Shown here piece by piece: positions 29,050 to 40,776 of a stretch of DNA of 64,000 nucleotides (its first letter is position 1; every line of letters starts with the position of its first letter). Below the pieces are notes generated by a model. That model saw only the letters and a program-made list of their open reading frames with translations. It was not told the DNA's origin and searched no databases. The stretch comes from Vreelandella hamiltonii. Lineage in GTDB: Bacteria; Pseudomonadota; Gammaproteobacteria; Pseudomonadales; Halomonadaceae. The DNA lies in contig NZ_BMXN01000011.1 of NCBI RefSeq assembly GCF_014651775.1, positions 47,983 through 111,982 of the forward strand. The letters run 5' to 3'. A program made the position numbers and the translations under genes.

Positions 29050-30954
29050 TTGAACTACCCCGACCGCTTTGACGTGATTGTCATCGGCGGTGGCCATGCG
29101 GGAACCGAAGCCGCATTGGCCTCTGCTCGCATGGGCTGTCAAACCCTATTGCTGACCCACAACATCGAGACGCTGGGCCAAATGTCTTGCAATCCCGCCA
29201 TTGGTGGGATCGGCAAGAGCCATCTGGTCAAGGAGATCGATGCGTTGGGTGGTGCCATGGGGCTAGCCACGGATTTGGGCGGCATCCAGTTTCGAGTACT
29301 CAACGCACGTAAGGGGCCTGCCGTACGCGCGACCCGCGCCCAGGCAGACAGGATCCGCTACAAGGCCGCCATTCGCGGCATGTTGGAAAACCAGCCAAAC
29401 CTGACGATTTTCCAGCAGGCGGCTGGCGACCTCATTGTGGATAACGACACCGTACGTGGTGTAGTGACCGAGACAGGCATTCGTTTTCATGCCGAGTCGG
29501 TGGTGCTGAGCACGGGCACGTTCCTTGGCGGGGTTATCCACATCGGGTTGGACCAAAGCCGTGGTGGCCGCGCAGGCGACCCGCCTTCCAATGCGCTGGC
29601 TGAGCGACTGCGGGCACTGCCTTTTCACGTCGACAGGTTGAAGACCGGTACCCCTCCGCGTATCGATGCCAAATCCGTCGACTTTTCACAGCTGGAAGAG
29701 CAGCCAGGCGACACGCCCACGCCGATCATGTCCTACTTGGGGCATCGGGGCATGCATCCTCAGCAGGTGAGCTGCCATATTGCGCACACCAACGAGCGCA
29801 CCCACGAGATCATCCTGAACAACCTCGATCGTTCCCCCATGTACTCTGGGGTAATCGAAGGCATCGGCCCCCGCTACTGCCCGTCGATCGAAGACAAGGT
29901 GCATCGCTTCGCCGACAAATCGAGCCATCAGGTGTTCATCGAACCGGAAGGCCTGGATACCCACGAGCTCTACCCCAATGGGATCTCCACCTCACTGCCC
30001 TTCGATGTGCAGCTGCAGGTCGTGCGCTCCATCAAAGGGTTGGAAAATGCCCATATCACGCGCCCGGGTTATGCCATCGAGTATGACTTCTTCGACCCGC
30101 GGGATTTGAAGCACTCGCTGGAAACCAAATTTATCCACAACCTGTTTTTTGCCGGGCAGATCAACGGCACCACTGGCTACGAAGAAGCAGGTGCTCAAGG
30201 GTTGCTGGCGGGGCTCAACGCGGCACGGCGAGCCAAGCAGCTGGAGGCGTGGTACCCACGTCGTGACGAGGCGTATCTAGGCGTTCTGGTGGATGACCTG
30301 ATCACCATGGGCACCAAGGAACCCTATCGCATGTTCACGTCGCGCGCCGAGTATCGGCTGCTGCTGCGTGAAGACAATGCCGACCTCCGCCTGACCGAGC
30401 AGGGCCGCCAGCTGGGGTTGGTCGATGACACCCGCTGGGCGGCTTTCAGCCAGAAACGTGATGCCATCGAGCGTGAAGCCACGCGCTTGTCCAGCGCCTG
30501 GGTACATCCCAACAGCCCGGCTGCCGCCAGCATCGCCGAGAAAACCGGCAAGCCGCTGTCGCGGGAGTACTGCCTGAGCGATTTGCTGAAGCGCCCTGAA
30601 CTGACCTACGCCGATATTGCCGACCTGCCGGGCATGGAAAGCGGCGGCGTGGAGGATGAAGCTGTCGCCGAACAGGTGCAGATTCAGGCCAAGTATCAGG
30701 GGTACATCGATCGTCAGCAGGACGAAATCGACAAGCTCAAGCGCCACGAAGCCACTGCGCTCCCCGCTGAGCTGGATTATCACAACGTGGAGGGGCTTTC
30801 CCACGAGATTCGCCAGAAGCTCAGCGCCGCGCGGCCGGAAACCCTTGCCCAGGCTGCCCGTATCTCGGGAGTGACGCCTGCTGCCGTTTCGATACTGCTG
30901 ATTCACCTGAAAAAGCGCCGCCTGATCAGCCATACCGAGGTTGCCAACGGATGA
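29050..30954 (+). CDS. mnmG: tRNA uridine-5-carboxymethylaminomethyl(34) synthesis enzyme MnmG
   Basis: FAD-dependent partner of MnmE, 634 residues. The FAD-binding motif is [20 protein letters not shown]. The conserved Cys-containing block is [20 protein letters not shown], and [16 protein letters not shown] is in the middle. The start is TTG 29050, preceded by GAGGTG; it gives the family's usual N terminus ([13 protein letters not shown]). Three perfect DnaA boxes lie in its first 1.1 kb (29436-29444, 29534-29542, 30131-30139), far more than expected by chance. It overlaps rsmG by 4 bases. Confidence 0.97.
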   Translation: MNYPDRFDVIVIGGGHAGTEAALASARMGCQTLLLTHNIETLGQMSCNPAIGGIGKSHLVKEIDALGGAMGLATDLGGIQFRVLNARKGPAVRATRAQADRIRYKAAIRGMLENQPNLTIFQQAAGDLIVDNDTVRGVVTETGIRFHAESVVLSTGTFLGGVIHIGLDQSRGGRAGDPPSNALAERLRALPFHVDRLKTGTPPRIDAKSVDFSQLEEQPGDTPTPIMSYLGHRGMHPQQVSCHIAHTNERTHEIILNNLDRSPMYSGVIEGIGPRYCPSIEDKVHRFADKSSHQVFIEPEGLDTHELYPNGISTSLPFDVQLQVVRSIKGLENAHITRPGYAIEYDFFDPRDLKHSLETKFIHNLFFAGQINGTTGYEEAGAQGLLAGLNAARRAKQLEAWYPRRDEAYLGVLVDDLITMGTKEPYRMFTSRAEYRLLLREDNADLRLTEQGRQLGLVDDTRWAAFSQKRDAIEREATRLSSAWVHPNSPAAASIAEKTGKPLSREYCLSDLLKRPELTYADIADLPGMESGGVEDEAVAEQVQIQAKYQGYIDRQQDEIDKLKRHEATALPAELDYHNVEGLSHEIRQKLSAARPETLAQAARISGVTPAAVSILLIHLKKRRLISHTEVANG

Positions 30955-31616
30955 GTTTCTTGCCGCCGCTGATTGAAAGCCTGCCCGGTAGCGTAGCCCC
31001 CAGACTGGAGCAAGGGCTGGCCCAACTGGATATCGCCATTACGCCCACCCAGCGTGAGCAGCTGCTGGGGCTGCTGGCGCTATTGCACAAGTGGAACCGG
31101 GCTTATAACCTCACCGCCGTACGCGACGTCGATGAAATGGTGTCTCGCCACGTGCTGGACAGCGCGGCGGTGGCGCCCTTCATACGGGGGCCCCGACTTC
31201 TGGACGTAGGCGCCGGGCCAGGCTTGCCTGGGCTGGTGCTGGCGATTTTGAAGCCCGAGCTTCAGGTGACGCTGCTGGACAGCAACGGCAAGAAGGTTCG
31301 CTTCCAACGGCAGGCCGTCATGGAGCTGGCGCTGAGCAACGTGACGCCCACTCAGGCAAGAGTCGAACAGTTTGCGGGCCAGCACTTCGATCAGGTGATC
31401 TCGCGGGCCTTCGCCAGCCTGGTGGACTTCGTGACCTTGACGCGCCCGCTACCGACCGCCGACGGCCAGTGGCTGGCCATGAAGGGCCCCGGTGCCGATG
31501 ACGAGCTGCGCGACCTGCCAGCAGGTGTTGAACTGAACGCTCGGCACCTGTTGAATGTACCCTTCGAGACGGCCGAGCGGCAGCTGTTGATCCTGACCCC
31601 AAAAGGAGTTGAGTAG
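30951..31616 (+). CDS. rsmG: 16S rRNA (guanine(527)-N7)-methyltransferase
   Basis: SAM-dependent methyltransferase of 221 residues (GidB) that makes m7G527 in 16S rRNA; loss gives low-level streptomycin resistance in other species. The family block [23 protein letters not shown] and the SAM motif [18 protein letters not shown] are present (each shown in part), with [14 protein letters not shown] after. ATGA overlap with mnmG and a one-base overlap with parA indicate a tightly coupled mnmG-rsmG-parA-parB operon, as in Pseudomonas. Confidence 0.97.
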   Translation: MSFLPPLIESLPGSVAPRLEQGLAQLDIAITPTQREQLLGLLALLHKWNRAYNLTAVRDVDEMVSRHVLDSAAVAPFIRGPRLLDVGAGPGLPGLVLAILKPELQVTLLDSNGKKVRFQRQAVMELALSNVTPTQARVEQFAGQHFDQVISRAFASLVDFVTLTRPLPTADGQWLAMKGPGADDELRDLPAGVELNARHLLNVPFETAERQLLILTPKGVE

Positions 31617-32383
31617 TGAGCCAGATCATTGCCCTGACCAACCAAAAAGGCGGCGTGGGCAAGACCACTTCAGCCGTCAATCTGGCCGCCAGCCTGGCCG
31701 CCCTGGACCGGCGCGTACTGTTGGTCGACCTCGACCCCCAGGGGCATGCCAGCATGGGCAGTGGGATCGACAAGTACGATCTGGAAAAGAGCGTGCTGGA
31801 CGTGCTGCTGGGGGAAACCTCGGCCAGCGACGCTATCGTGCGCGGTTTGTCGGTTCGTTACGATGTCTTGCCGGGCAATGGCGATTTGACGGCGGCGGAA
31901 GTCGAGCTACTGGACGCCGAGCAGCGGCAGAGTCGCCTTTCTCAGGCGCTGGCCAGCGTGGCCGACGAATACGATGTGGTACTGATCGACTGCCCGCCGT
32001 CGCTGAACATGCTCACGGTGAATGCGCTTACTGCAGCCCATGGCGTACTGATCCCGCTGCAGTGTGAATTTTACGCTCTGGAAGGACTCTCGGCGCTGCT
32101 GGATACCGTGGAACAGATCAAGCAGAGCGTGAATCCCGAGCTTGCCGTCTCCGGTATCCTGCGCACCATGTACGACAAGCGCACCAGCCTCACGCGGGAA
32201 GTGGACAAGCAGCTACGCGACTTTTTCGGCGATGCGCTGCTGAAAACCACCATTCCGCGCAACGTGAAAGTGGCAGAAGCGCCAAGTCATGGCCTGCCCG
32301 TGACCCAGTACGCCCGTTTTTCGCGGGGCAGCCAGGCCTACCGCGTGCTGGCCAAAGAGATGATTCGACGGTTGTCACTGTAA
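31616..32383 (+). CDS. parA: Chromosome partitioning ATPase ParA (Soj)
   Basis: Deviant Walker-type ATPase of 255 residues that forms nucleoid-bound gradients moving ParB-parS complexes. The deviant Walker A is NQKGGVGKTTSAVNLA with both lysines, followed by VDLDPQGHASMG and IDCPPSL. It lacks the extra N-terminal DNA-binding domain of plasmid type Ia ParA, so it is the chromosomal type. The start is GTG 31616, overlapping the rsmG stop by one base. parB follows 66 bases later. Confidence 0.97.
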   Translation: MSQIIALTNQKGGVGKTTSAVNLAASLAALDRRVLLVDLDPQGHASMGSGIDKYDLEKSVLDVLLGETSASDAIVRGLSVRYDVLPGNGDLTAAEVELLDAEQRQSRLSQALASVADEYDVVLIDCPPSLNMLTVNALTAAHGVLIPLQCEFYALEGLSALLDTVEQIKQSVNPELAVSGILRTMYDKRTSLTREVDKQLRDFFGDALLKTTIPRNVKVAEAPSHGLPVTQYARFSRGSQAYRVLAKEMIRRLSL

Positions 32384-32449
32384 CGCCTGTCGTTACGGCG
32401 GCTGTCGCTGTAAGGTTCGAAGTACGTAACGTTCAACGAGGGAAAGCGA

Positions 32450-33394
32450 ATGACGCGTAAACGCGCGCTAGGACGTGGCCTGGATGCCCTGATTGGTGCG
32501 GGCGCCCGTCGTCGTGACAGTTTGGACCTGACCAGTAGCGCCTCACAAGGCACAGAGGCCCTTCTGCCGGAAGGTGCTTCCGCAGAGGCAGCGCAGGACG
32601 ATGCCCATGCCGAACGCCTGGAGCGGCTGCCGCTGGGGCAACTGACGCGGGGCAAGTACCAGCCTCGCCGCGACATTCAGCCTGAGGCACTAGAGGAACT
32701 TGCCGACTCCATTCGCGCCCAGGGGGTCATGCAGCCAATCGTCGTTCGCCCGATTGGCCCGGACCGCTATGAAATCATTGCCGGTGAACGGCGCTGGCGC
32801 GCTGCCCAACTGGCCGAGCTGGATGTCATTCCGGCGGTCATTCGCCATGTCAGCGACGACGTGGCACTGGCGCTGGCACTGATCGAGAACATTCAGCGTG
32901 AAAATCTCAATGCCATCGAAGAAGCGCTGGCATTGAAACGTCTGGCTGAAGAGTTCGAGCTTACCCAGCAGCAGGTGGCCGATGCCGTGGGCAAATCCCG
33001 CACGCAGGTGGCCAACCTCCTGCGCTTGCTTGCCCTGGACCCGGAAGTGCAGACCCTGCTGGAGCGTGGCGATCTGGACATGGGGCATGCCCGTGCCCTG
33101 CTATCGCTGAACAGCGCCCAGCAACGCCAGGTGGCCCATGAAGTGGTCAACCAGGATCTGACGGTGAGAGACACCGAAGCGCTGGTAAAAAAAGTGCACG
33201 ACACCCAGCAGGCGCCGGTGGCATCGGCCAAGAAAGTGGCCAAGACCGCCGATGTGGCGCGTCTCGAAACGCACCTTGGTGAGCTGTTGGGCGCGCCTGT
33301 CTCCATCGATCACGGTCAGAAGGGCAAAGGCAAAGTCACCATACGTTATACAAGCCTTGAAGAGCTGGATGGCATTCTTGCGCACATAAAGTAG
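32450..33394 (+). CDS. parB: Chromosome partitioning protein ParB (Spo0J), CTPase
   Basis: ParB of 314 residues that loads at parS (three sites at 0.9-4.1 kb in this window) and slides as a CTP clamp. After the N-terminal ParA-activating segment (RGLDALIG) come the CTP-binding boxes, including EIIAGERRWRAAQLA, and NIQRENLNAIEEA. The helix-turn-helix is LTQQQVADAVGKSRTQVANLL, with one residue omitted at each end here. The C-terminal dimerisation domain ends with the stop at 33394. It is the last gene of mnmG-rsmG-parAB; the atp promoter lies just downstream. Confidence 0.97.
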   Translation: MTRKRALGRGLDALIGAGARRRDSLDLTSSASQGTEALLPEGASAEAAQDDAHAERLERLPLGQLTRGKYQPRRDIQPEALEELADSIRAQGVMQPIVVRPIGPDRYEIIAGERRWRAAQLAELDVIPAVIRHVSDDVALALALIENIQRENLNAIEEALALKRLAEEFELTQQQVADAVGKSRTQVANLLRLLALDPEVQTLLERGDLDMGHARALLSLNSAQQRQVAHEVVNQDLTVRDTEALVKKVHDTQQAPVASAKKVAKTADVARLETHLGELLGAPVSIDHGQKGKGKVTIRYTSLEELDGILAHIK

Positions 33395-33476
33395 CAGGCT
33401 AATGAAATATGCGGCCTTTTTTTAACCCTTTGGTCGCAAGTAAACGCCAAAACGTACGAAATCCGTGCAACTTCGG

Positions 33477-33505
33477 TTGAAGGTGTGATAGCGCTTCCCT
33501 ATAAT
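33477..33505 (+). promoter_or_regulatory. Sigma-70 promoter of the ATP synthase operon
   Basis: -35 TTGAAG at 33477-33482 and a perfect -10 TATAAT at 33500-33505 with a 17-bp spacer, about 80-90 bases upstream of atpI. Confidence 0.8.
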
Positions 33506-33587
33506 CCGCCGTGTTTGTCGAAAGCTTGCTTGGACGAACGGGCGTACTCGGTATCCCATTGAGCAGCAGCCCAGCCTGCACGGAGTC

Positions 33588-33995
33588 GTGGTCAAAGTGA
33601 AAAGTGCAGCGCCTGCACGTCGGCGTCTATTGGATTTTCGGCGGCTGTTTCTTGCTCAACTGGTGGTGATCTTGCTGGTGGCCATGTTGGCAAGTGTCAT
33701 GGTCGGCATCGAGGCAGCAGGATCTGCCCTGTCGGGGGGGATGATCAGCCTTCTACCGACCATCTATTTCGTGTGGCGTGGCCAAAGGCAGCAGCGCAGC
33801 CGCCAACCACAGCGTAATGTGCTCAACTTATATCAGGCTGCAGCAGGCAAGTTTGGTTTGACGGTGGCGTTATTCGCCATAGTGCTGACGACAGCGCCCC
33901 CTTCAAACCCAGCTTTTTTCTTTGTCGCCTATGTGGTGGCCCAACTGATGCACTGGCTAGCCCCCTGGCTCGTGCATGAGCGGTCAACCCTTTAA
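33588..33995 (+). CDS. atpI: ATP synthase protein I
   Basis: Small membrane protein of 135 residues, usually the first gene of the atp operon; AtpI helps assemble the c-ring in several bacteria. Four hydrophobic segments follow a basic N terminus (for example LVVILLVAMLASVMVG, and the region around FFVAYVVAQLMHWLAPWLV). The start is uncertain: GTG 33588 is very close to GGAG 33582-33585, whereas GTG 33597 has better spacing and would shorten it by three residues. It is followed by atpB after 15 bases. Confidence 0.88.
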   Translation: MVKVKSAAPARRRLLDFRRLFLAQLVVILLVAMLASVMVGIEAAGSALSGGMISLLPTIYFVWRGQRQQRSRQPQRNVLNLYQAAAGKFGLTVALFAIVLTTAPPSNPAFFFVAYVVAQLMHWLAPWLVHERSTL

Positions 33996-34001
33996 ACTTG
34001 A

Positions 34002-34838
<837 letters not shown>

Positions 34839-34909
34839 ATCCGAGCAACGCTTTGCATTAAACCCTTAACCTAAACCCTTGAAATTAACGCACTATCAGG
34901 AGCTTCATC

Positions 34910-35137
34910 ATGGAAATCGTCTACATTGCTGCCGCCATCATCATCAGTGTTAGCGCCCTGACCACTGGCTTTGGTTTCGCCATGCTGGGTGGCAAGCTGC
35001 TGGACAACACCGCTCGTCAGCCTGAGCTGAGCGACCAGCTGCAAACTCGTACCTTCATCATGGCCGGTCTGCTTGACGCCGTACCGATGATCGGTGTTGG
35101 TATCGCGATGTACCTGATCTTCGTTGTTGCCGGTTAA
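34910..35137 (+). CDS. atpE: ATP synthase F0 subunit c
   Basis: Ring-forming proteolipid of 75 residues with two helices and the polar loop ARQPEL. The proton carrier is Asp56 in [12 protein letters not shown], and no Na+-ligand pattern (Gln in helix 1 with Glu-Ser/Thr in helix 2) is present, so H+ coupling is expected. In helix 1 the usual small-residue stretch is altered: E. coli IGAAIGIGILGGK aligns with [13 protein letters not shown] here, with Ser/Thr replacing glycines. A strong ribosome-binding site (AGGAG) precedes the ATG. A terminator-like hairpin follows, possibly favouring high c-subunit dosage. Confidence 0.97.
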   Translation: MEIVYIAAAIIISVSALTTGFGFAMLGGKLLDNTARQPELSDQLQTRTFIMAGLLDAVPMIGVGIAMYLIFVVAG

Positions 35138-35146
35138 TGCAGCTTG

Positions 35147-35175
35147 ACCGAGCGGGCAACCGCTCGGTTTTGTTT
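35147..35175 (+). terminator. Terminator-like hairpin between atpE and atpF
   Basis: A 9-bp stem (35147-35155 with 35160-35168), GCAA tetraloop and TTTTGTTT tail lie 9 bases after the atpE stop, inside the operon. It probably terminates part of the transcripts or stabilises the atpIBE part of the mRNA. Confidence 0.75.
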
Positions 35176-35213
35176 CACTCCGGTCGCCACGAATTTGTCA
35201 GAGGTACATCCCT

Positions 35214-35684
35214 GTGAATATCAACATGACGCTTATCGGGCAAACGATCGCCTTCGCGATCTTTGTCTGGTTTTGCATAAAGTATGTGTGGCCTCCGATC
35301 AGCAACGCGCTTCACGAGCGTCAGAAAAAGATTGCTGATGGCTTGGACGCAGCCAGCCGTGCGACGCGTGACCTTGAGCTCGCTCAAGAGCGTGCCGAGC
35401 AGACGCTGCGTGAAAGCAAGGAGCAGGCATCTCAAATCCTCGAGCAAGCGAACAAGCGCTCTGCGCAGATGATCGAAGAAGCACGTGAACAAGCACGTGC
35501 CGAAGGCGAGCGTCTGGTGGCCAGTGCTCGGGCTGAAATTGAGCAAGAAATCAATCGCGCGAAAGACGAGTTGCGTGCGCAGGTTTCTCACCTTGCGATC
35601 ATAGGCGCCGAGCGTGTTCTTGAAGCCTCTGTTGACGAGAAAGCGCACCGCGACTTGCTTGATAAGCTTGCCGCTGAACTGTAA
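35214..35684 (+). CDS. atpF: ATP synthase F0 subunit b
   Basis: Peripheral stalk subunit of 156 residues, the usual length. A single N-terminal membrane helix ([20 protein letters not shown]) is followed by a long charged Ala/Glu/Arg-rich coiled coil that dimerises and reaches the delta subunit. The start is GTG 35214 (GTG AAT ATC). The stop is followed after 11 bases by atpH, whose ribosome-binding site is AAGGAGGTGATC, an unusually complete anti-16S match. Confidence 0.97.
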   Translation: MNINMTLIGQTIAFAIFVWFCIKYVWPPISNALHERQKKIADGLDAASRATRDLELAQERAEQTLRESKEQASQILEQANKRSAQMIEEAREQARAEGERLVASARAEIEQEINRAKDELRAQVSHLAIIGAERVLEASVDEKAHRDLLDKLAAEL

Positions 35685-35695
35685 GGAGGTGATCC

Positions 35696-36232
35696 ATGGC
35701 GGAACAAACGACCGTCGCTCGTCCTTACGCCAAAGCGGCGTTTGAATACGCGCGCGATCATCAGGCACTGGATACCTGGTCTCAGTCACTGGCAATGGCA
35801 GGTCTCATTGTCAAGGATCATCAGGTCGCCAACCTGTTAGGTAGTCCCAAACTGGGTAGCGAACAGAAAGTGGCGTTGCTGGCTGACATGCTGGGCGACG
35901 GTGCCGATGACGCTTTCCAGCGGTTTCTCACCACCCTGGCCGACCAGCGTCGGTTGATGGCGTTGAGTGCAATCGCTGAACAGTTTGAACACCTTCGCGC
36001 AGAACATGAAAAGCGTATCGACGTCACTGTGGTTTCAGCCTACAAGCTGGATAGCAAGCAGCAGACCAAGCTGGCAAACGCGCTCAAGAAACGTCTGAAT
36101 CGCGAAATCTCCATTACTACTCAGGTCGACAAGTCGCTCATCGGCGGTGTCATCCTGCGTGCCGGCGATACCGTCATTGACGGTTCGGTGCGTGGTCGAT
36201 TGAACCGTCTTTCCGAAGCGCTGACCGCTTGA
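35696..36232 (+). CDS. atpH: ATP synthase F1 subunit delta
   Basis: Peripheral stalk subunit of 178 residues joining b2 to the top of the alpha-beta hexamer. The N-terminal six-helix domain begins [19 protein letters not shown] and the C-terminal signature is [22 protein letters not shown] (shown up to one residue less: [20 protein letters not shown]). It has a full Shine-Dalgarno (AAGGAGGTGAT) upstream. 16 bases separate it from atpA. Confidence 0.96.
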   Translation: MAEQTTVARPYAKAAFEYARDHQALDTWSQSLAMAGLIVKDHQVANLLGSPKLGSEQKVALLADMLGDGADDAFQRFLTTLADQRRLMALSAIAEQFEHLRAEHEKRIDVTVVSAYKLDSKQQTKLANALKKRLNREISITTQVDKSLIGGVILRAGDTVIDGSVRGRLNRLSEALTA

Positions 36233-36248
36233 GTCTGAGGGACATGGC

Positions 36249-37793
36249 ATGCAGCAACTGAATCCTTCCGAGATCAGCGACATCATCAAGCAGCGAATTG
36301 AGAAGCTTGACGTCGCATCCGAAGCCCGTAATCAGGGCACCATCGTCAGCGTTTCCGACGGTATCGTGAAAATTCACGGCCTCGAAGACGCGATGTTCGG
36401 TGAAATGATTGAATTCCCCAACAGCATCTTCGGCATGGTACTCAACCTGGAGCGTGACTCCGTGGGTGCCGTTGTCCTGGGTGACTACCTGCAGCTTGAA
36501 GAAGGCATGACCGCTCAGTGTACCGGTCGTATTCTTGAAGTTCCGGTAGGCCCCGAGCTGGTGGGTCGCGTTGTCGACGCGCTGGGTAACCCCATCGACG
36601 GCAAAGGCGACATCAATGCCAAGCTGACCGACGCGGTAGAAAAGGTAGCGCCTGGCGTTATCACCCGTCAGTCCGTTGACGAGCCCATCCAGACGGGTCT
36701 GAAGTCCATCGACGCCATGGTGCCGATCGGTCGTGGTCAGCGTGAGCTGATCATCGGCGACCGTCAGATCGGTAAATCCGCCATTGCCATCGATGCGATC
36801 ATCAACCAGAAAGGCAAGGGCGTGACCTGTGTCTACGTGGCCATCGGTCAGAAGCAGTCGACCATTGCCAACGTGGTGCGCAAGCTCGAAGAGCACGGCG
36901 CGATGGAGCACACCATCGTGGTGGCGGCTGGCGCTGCCGACCCGGCACCCATGCAGTTCCTGGCGGCCTACTCCGGCTGCACCATGGGCGAGTACTTCCG
37001 TGACCGTGGCGAAGACGCACTGATCGTGTATGACGATCTCTCCAAGCAGGCCGTTGCCTACCGTCAGGTATCGCTGCTGCTGCGTCGTCCGCCGGGTCGT
37101 GAAGCTTACCCGGGTGACGTGTTCTATCTCCACTCCCGTCTGCTGGAGCGCGCCGCGCGCGTCAACGCCGACTACGTCGAGAAGTTCACCAACGGCGAAG
37201 TGAAAGGCAAGACCGGTTCCTTGACCGCGCTGCCGATCATCGAAACCCAAGGCGGTGACGTATCGGCCTTCGTTCCGACCAACGTCATCTCCATCACCGA
37301 TGGTCAGATCTTCCTGGAAACCAACCTGTTCAACTCCGGTATTCGTCCGGCGATCAACGCAGGTCTGTCGGTTTCTCGTGTTGGTGGTGCCGCACAGACC
37401 AAGATCATCAAGAAGTTGGGTGGTGGTGTGCGTCTGGCGCTGGCTCAGTACCGCGAACTGGCGGCGTTCTCTCAGTTTGCCTCTGACCTGGATGAAGCCA
37501 CGCGTAAGCAGCTCGAGCACGGACAGCGTGTTACCGAGCTGATGAAGCAGAAGCAGTACTCGCCGATGTCCGTGGCGGAAATGGCCCTGTCTCTGTACGC
37601 TGCCAACGAAGGTTACCTGGACGATGTGAGCGTCGAGAAGGTGCTGGGCTTCGAACGTGCTCTGCACGACTACATGAAGTCCGAGCACGGCGAACTGCTC
37701 GACAAGATCAACCAGACCGGCGACTACAACGGCGAGATTCAGGACGGTTTGAAGTCGGGTCTCGAGAAGTTCAAGGCGACTCAGAGCTGGTAA
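36249..37793 (+). CDS. atpA: ATP synthase F1 subunit alpha
   Basis: Non-catalytic nucleotide-binding subunit of 514 residues. Walker A is [15 protein letters not shown]; the catalytic arginine finger lies in the family block near [17 protein letters not shown]. The N terminus [18 protein letters not shown] is the stalk-binding segment that contacts delta. Codon use is strongly biased, as expected for a highly expressed gene. A short GC hairpin separates it from atpG. Confidence 0.98.
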   Translation: MQQLNPSEISDIIKQRIEKLDVASEARNQGTIVSVSDGIVKIHGLEDAMFGEMIEFPNSIFGMVLNLERDSVGAVVLGDYLQLEEGMTAQCTGRILEVPVGPELVGRVVDALGNPIDGKGDINAKLTDAVEKVAPGVITRQSVDEPIQTGLKSIDAMVPIGRGQRELIIGDRQIGKSAIAIDAIINQKGKGVTCVYVAIGQKQSTIANVVRKLEEHGAMEHTIVVAAGAADPAPMQFLAAYSGCTMGEYFRDRGEDALIVYDDLSKQAVAYRQVSLLLRRPPGREAYPGDVFYLHSRLLERAARVNADYVEKFTNGEVKGKTGSLTALPIIETQGGDVSAFVPTNVISITDGQIFLETNLFNSGIRPAINAGLSVSRVGGAAQTKIIKKLGGGVRLALAQYRELAAFSQFASDLDEATRKQLEHGQRVTELMKQKQYSPMSVAEMALSLYAANEGYLDDVSVEKVLGFERALHDYMKSEHGELLDKINQTGDYNGEIQDGLKSGLEKFKATQSW

Positions 37794-37799
37794 TGTCTG

Positions 37800-37817
37800 G
37801 CCCGCCTGCGGGCGGGC
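37800..37817 (+). other. Short GC hairpin between atpA and atpG
   Basis: A 7-bp GC stem (37800-37806 with 37811-37817) in the 65-base gap, with no T run. It probably affects mRNA stability or the relative output of alpha and gamma. Confidence 0.5.
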
Positions 37818-37858
37818 TTGCATGCTTTCTGAGAGCCACGAACGAAGGGTAGATCGCT

Positions 37859-38749
37859 ATGGCAGCTGCAAAAGAGATACGCACCCAGATCGGGAGCATC
37901 AAAAATACGCAGAAGATCACCAGCGCCATGGAAATGGTGGCTGCATCGAAAATGCGTAAAGCGCAAGATCTGATGAAGTCCAGTCAGCCCTACGCCAAGC
38001 AGATCCGTAATGTGGTAGCCCATATTGCGGATGCAGACGTAGAGCAGGAAGACAAGCACCGCTACATGGTCGAGCGCCCTGTCAACCGCGTGGGTTATAT
38101 CGTGGTGTCGACAGACCGCGGCCTGTGTGGCGGCTTGAACGTCAACCTGTTCAAGGCCGTTCTGAAAGATGCGATGGCCTGGAAACAGCAAGGCGCTGAG
38201 CTGGACTTCTGTGCCCTTGGCTCCAAGGCCGGTGCCTTCTTCCGCAATTATGGTGGCAACCTGGTTGCTGCCAAGAGCGGATTAGGTGAAGCACCGACCG
38301 TCGAGGGTCTGATCGGTAGTGTGAAGGTCATGCTGGAAGCGTACGATGAAGGTCGGCTGGATCGCCTGTACGTGGTGTACAACGAGTTCGTGAACACCAT
38401 GACGCAGCGCCCGGTCGTGCATCAGATCCTTCCGCTGTCCACTGACATGGGCAGCGAAGAGAAGCATGACGAAGAAAACGCCCGTCCCGGAAGCTGGGAC
38501 TACCTGTATGAACCGGATGCCAAGGCGTTGCTGGACAGCCTGTTGGTTCGATTCATCGAATCGCAGGTGTATCAGGCGGTAGTCGAAAACGGTGCGTGCG
38601 AACAGGCCGCCCGTATGATCGCTATGAAGAGTGCCACTGATAACGCGGGCAACCTGATTGACGATCTGGAGATGGTTTACAACAAGGCCCGTCAGGCCGC
38701 CATCACCCAGGAAATTTCCGAGATCGTCGGCGGCGCTTCTGCCGTTTAA
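37859..38749 (+). CDS. atpG: ATP synthase F1 subunit gamma
   Basis: Central rotor subunit of 296 residues. The N-terminal helix [20 protein letters not shown] and the C-terminal helix with [21 protein letters not shown] form the coiled-coil shaft. The middle holds the Rossmann-like domain with [19 protein letters not shown]. An acidic insertion ([20 protein letters not shown]) lies near residue 200. ATG 37859 matches the conserved N terminus. Confidence 0.98.
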   Translation: MAAAKEIRTQIGSIKNTQKITSAMEMVAASKMRKAQDLMKSSQPYAKQIRNVVAHIADADVEQEDKHRYMVERPVNRVGYIVVSTDRGLCGGLNVNLFKAVLKDAMAWKQQGAELDFCALGSKAGAFFRNYGGNLVAAKSGLGEAPTVEGLIGSVKVMLEAYDEGRLDRLYVVYNEFVNTMTQRPVVHQILPLSTDMGSEEKHDEENARPGSWDYLYEPDAKALLDSLLVRFIESQVYQAVVENGACEQAARMIAMKSATDNAGNLIDDLEMVYNKARQAAITQEISEIVGGASAV

Positions 38750-38768
38750 CGCCGAGGGAGTGGTCTGA

Positions 38769-40205
<1,437 letters not shown>

Positions 40206-40229
40206 TCCCGTCCATTAGGGGGATTCGCT

Positions 40230-40658
40230 ATGGCGAATAGCTTCACTTGCAATATCGTCAGCGCAGAAGCATCCATCTTCTCAGGCAAGGTCGAGCAGGT
40301 GGTGGCTTCCGGGATCATGGGTGACCTCGGCATCTTGCCGGGGCACGCCCCGCTGCTGACCGAGCTTCAGCCGGGCCCGATCCGCGTGATCCACGATGGC
40401 GGCAAGGAAGAAAACTTCTTTGTCTCTGGCGGCTTCATGGAAGTCCAGCCAGATGTCGTGACGATCCTGGCAGATGCCGCTGCTCGTGCCGGTGACCTCG
40501 ACGAGGCCGCCGCCGAGGAAGCGCGTCAGCAGGCGCTGAAAGCCTTTAACGACAAGTCGGCAGAGCTGGATTATACCCGTGCTGCTGCTGAACTTGCCGA
40601 AGCCGTTGCCCAGTTGCGAACGATCCAGCAACTGCGCAAAAAGGCGGGTAAAGGCTAG
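40230..40658 (+). CDS. atpC: ATP synthase F1 subunit epsilon
   Basis: Rotor and regulatory subunit of 142 residues. The N-terminal beta sandwich contains [19 protein letters not shown], and two C-terminal helices (Ala/Glu-rich, [14 protein letters not shown] and [16 protein letters not shown]) can extend to inhibit hydrolysis. It is the last gene of the operon and is followed by a strong terminator. Confidence 0.97.
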   Translation: MANSFTCNIVSAEASIFSGKVEQVVASGIMGDLGILPGHAPLLTELQPGPIRVIHDGGKEENFFVSGGFMEVQPDVVTILADAAARAGDLDEAAAEEARQQALKAFNDKSAELDYTRAAAELAEAVAQLRTIQQLRKKAGKG

Positions 40659-40678
40659 TTACACGCACTGTGTACCCA

Positions 40679-40720
40679 AACGCCCCTTAAACCCGACCAG
40701 GGTTTAAGGGGCGTTTTTTT
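40679..40720 (+). terminator. Terminator of the ATP synthase operon
   Basis: A 16-bp perfect stem (40679-40694 with 40700-40715), 5-base loop and a run of T, 20 bases after atpC. Confidence 0.95.
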
Positions 40721-40776
40721 TGTCTGTTAGTATGGTGGTCAGTCGTCCCGGATTTGAATGGCATCAGGAGAGAGCG

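Noticed and set aside
40721..40776. Mg2+ riboswitch (M-box) before mgtE
   Set aside because: The leader is under 60 bases after the atp terminator, too short for an M-box, and no matching structure is seen.
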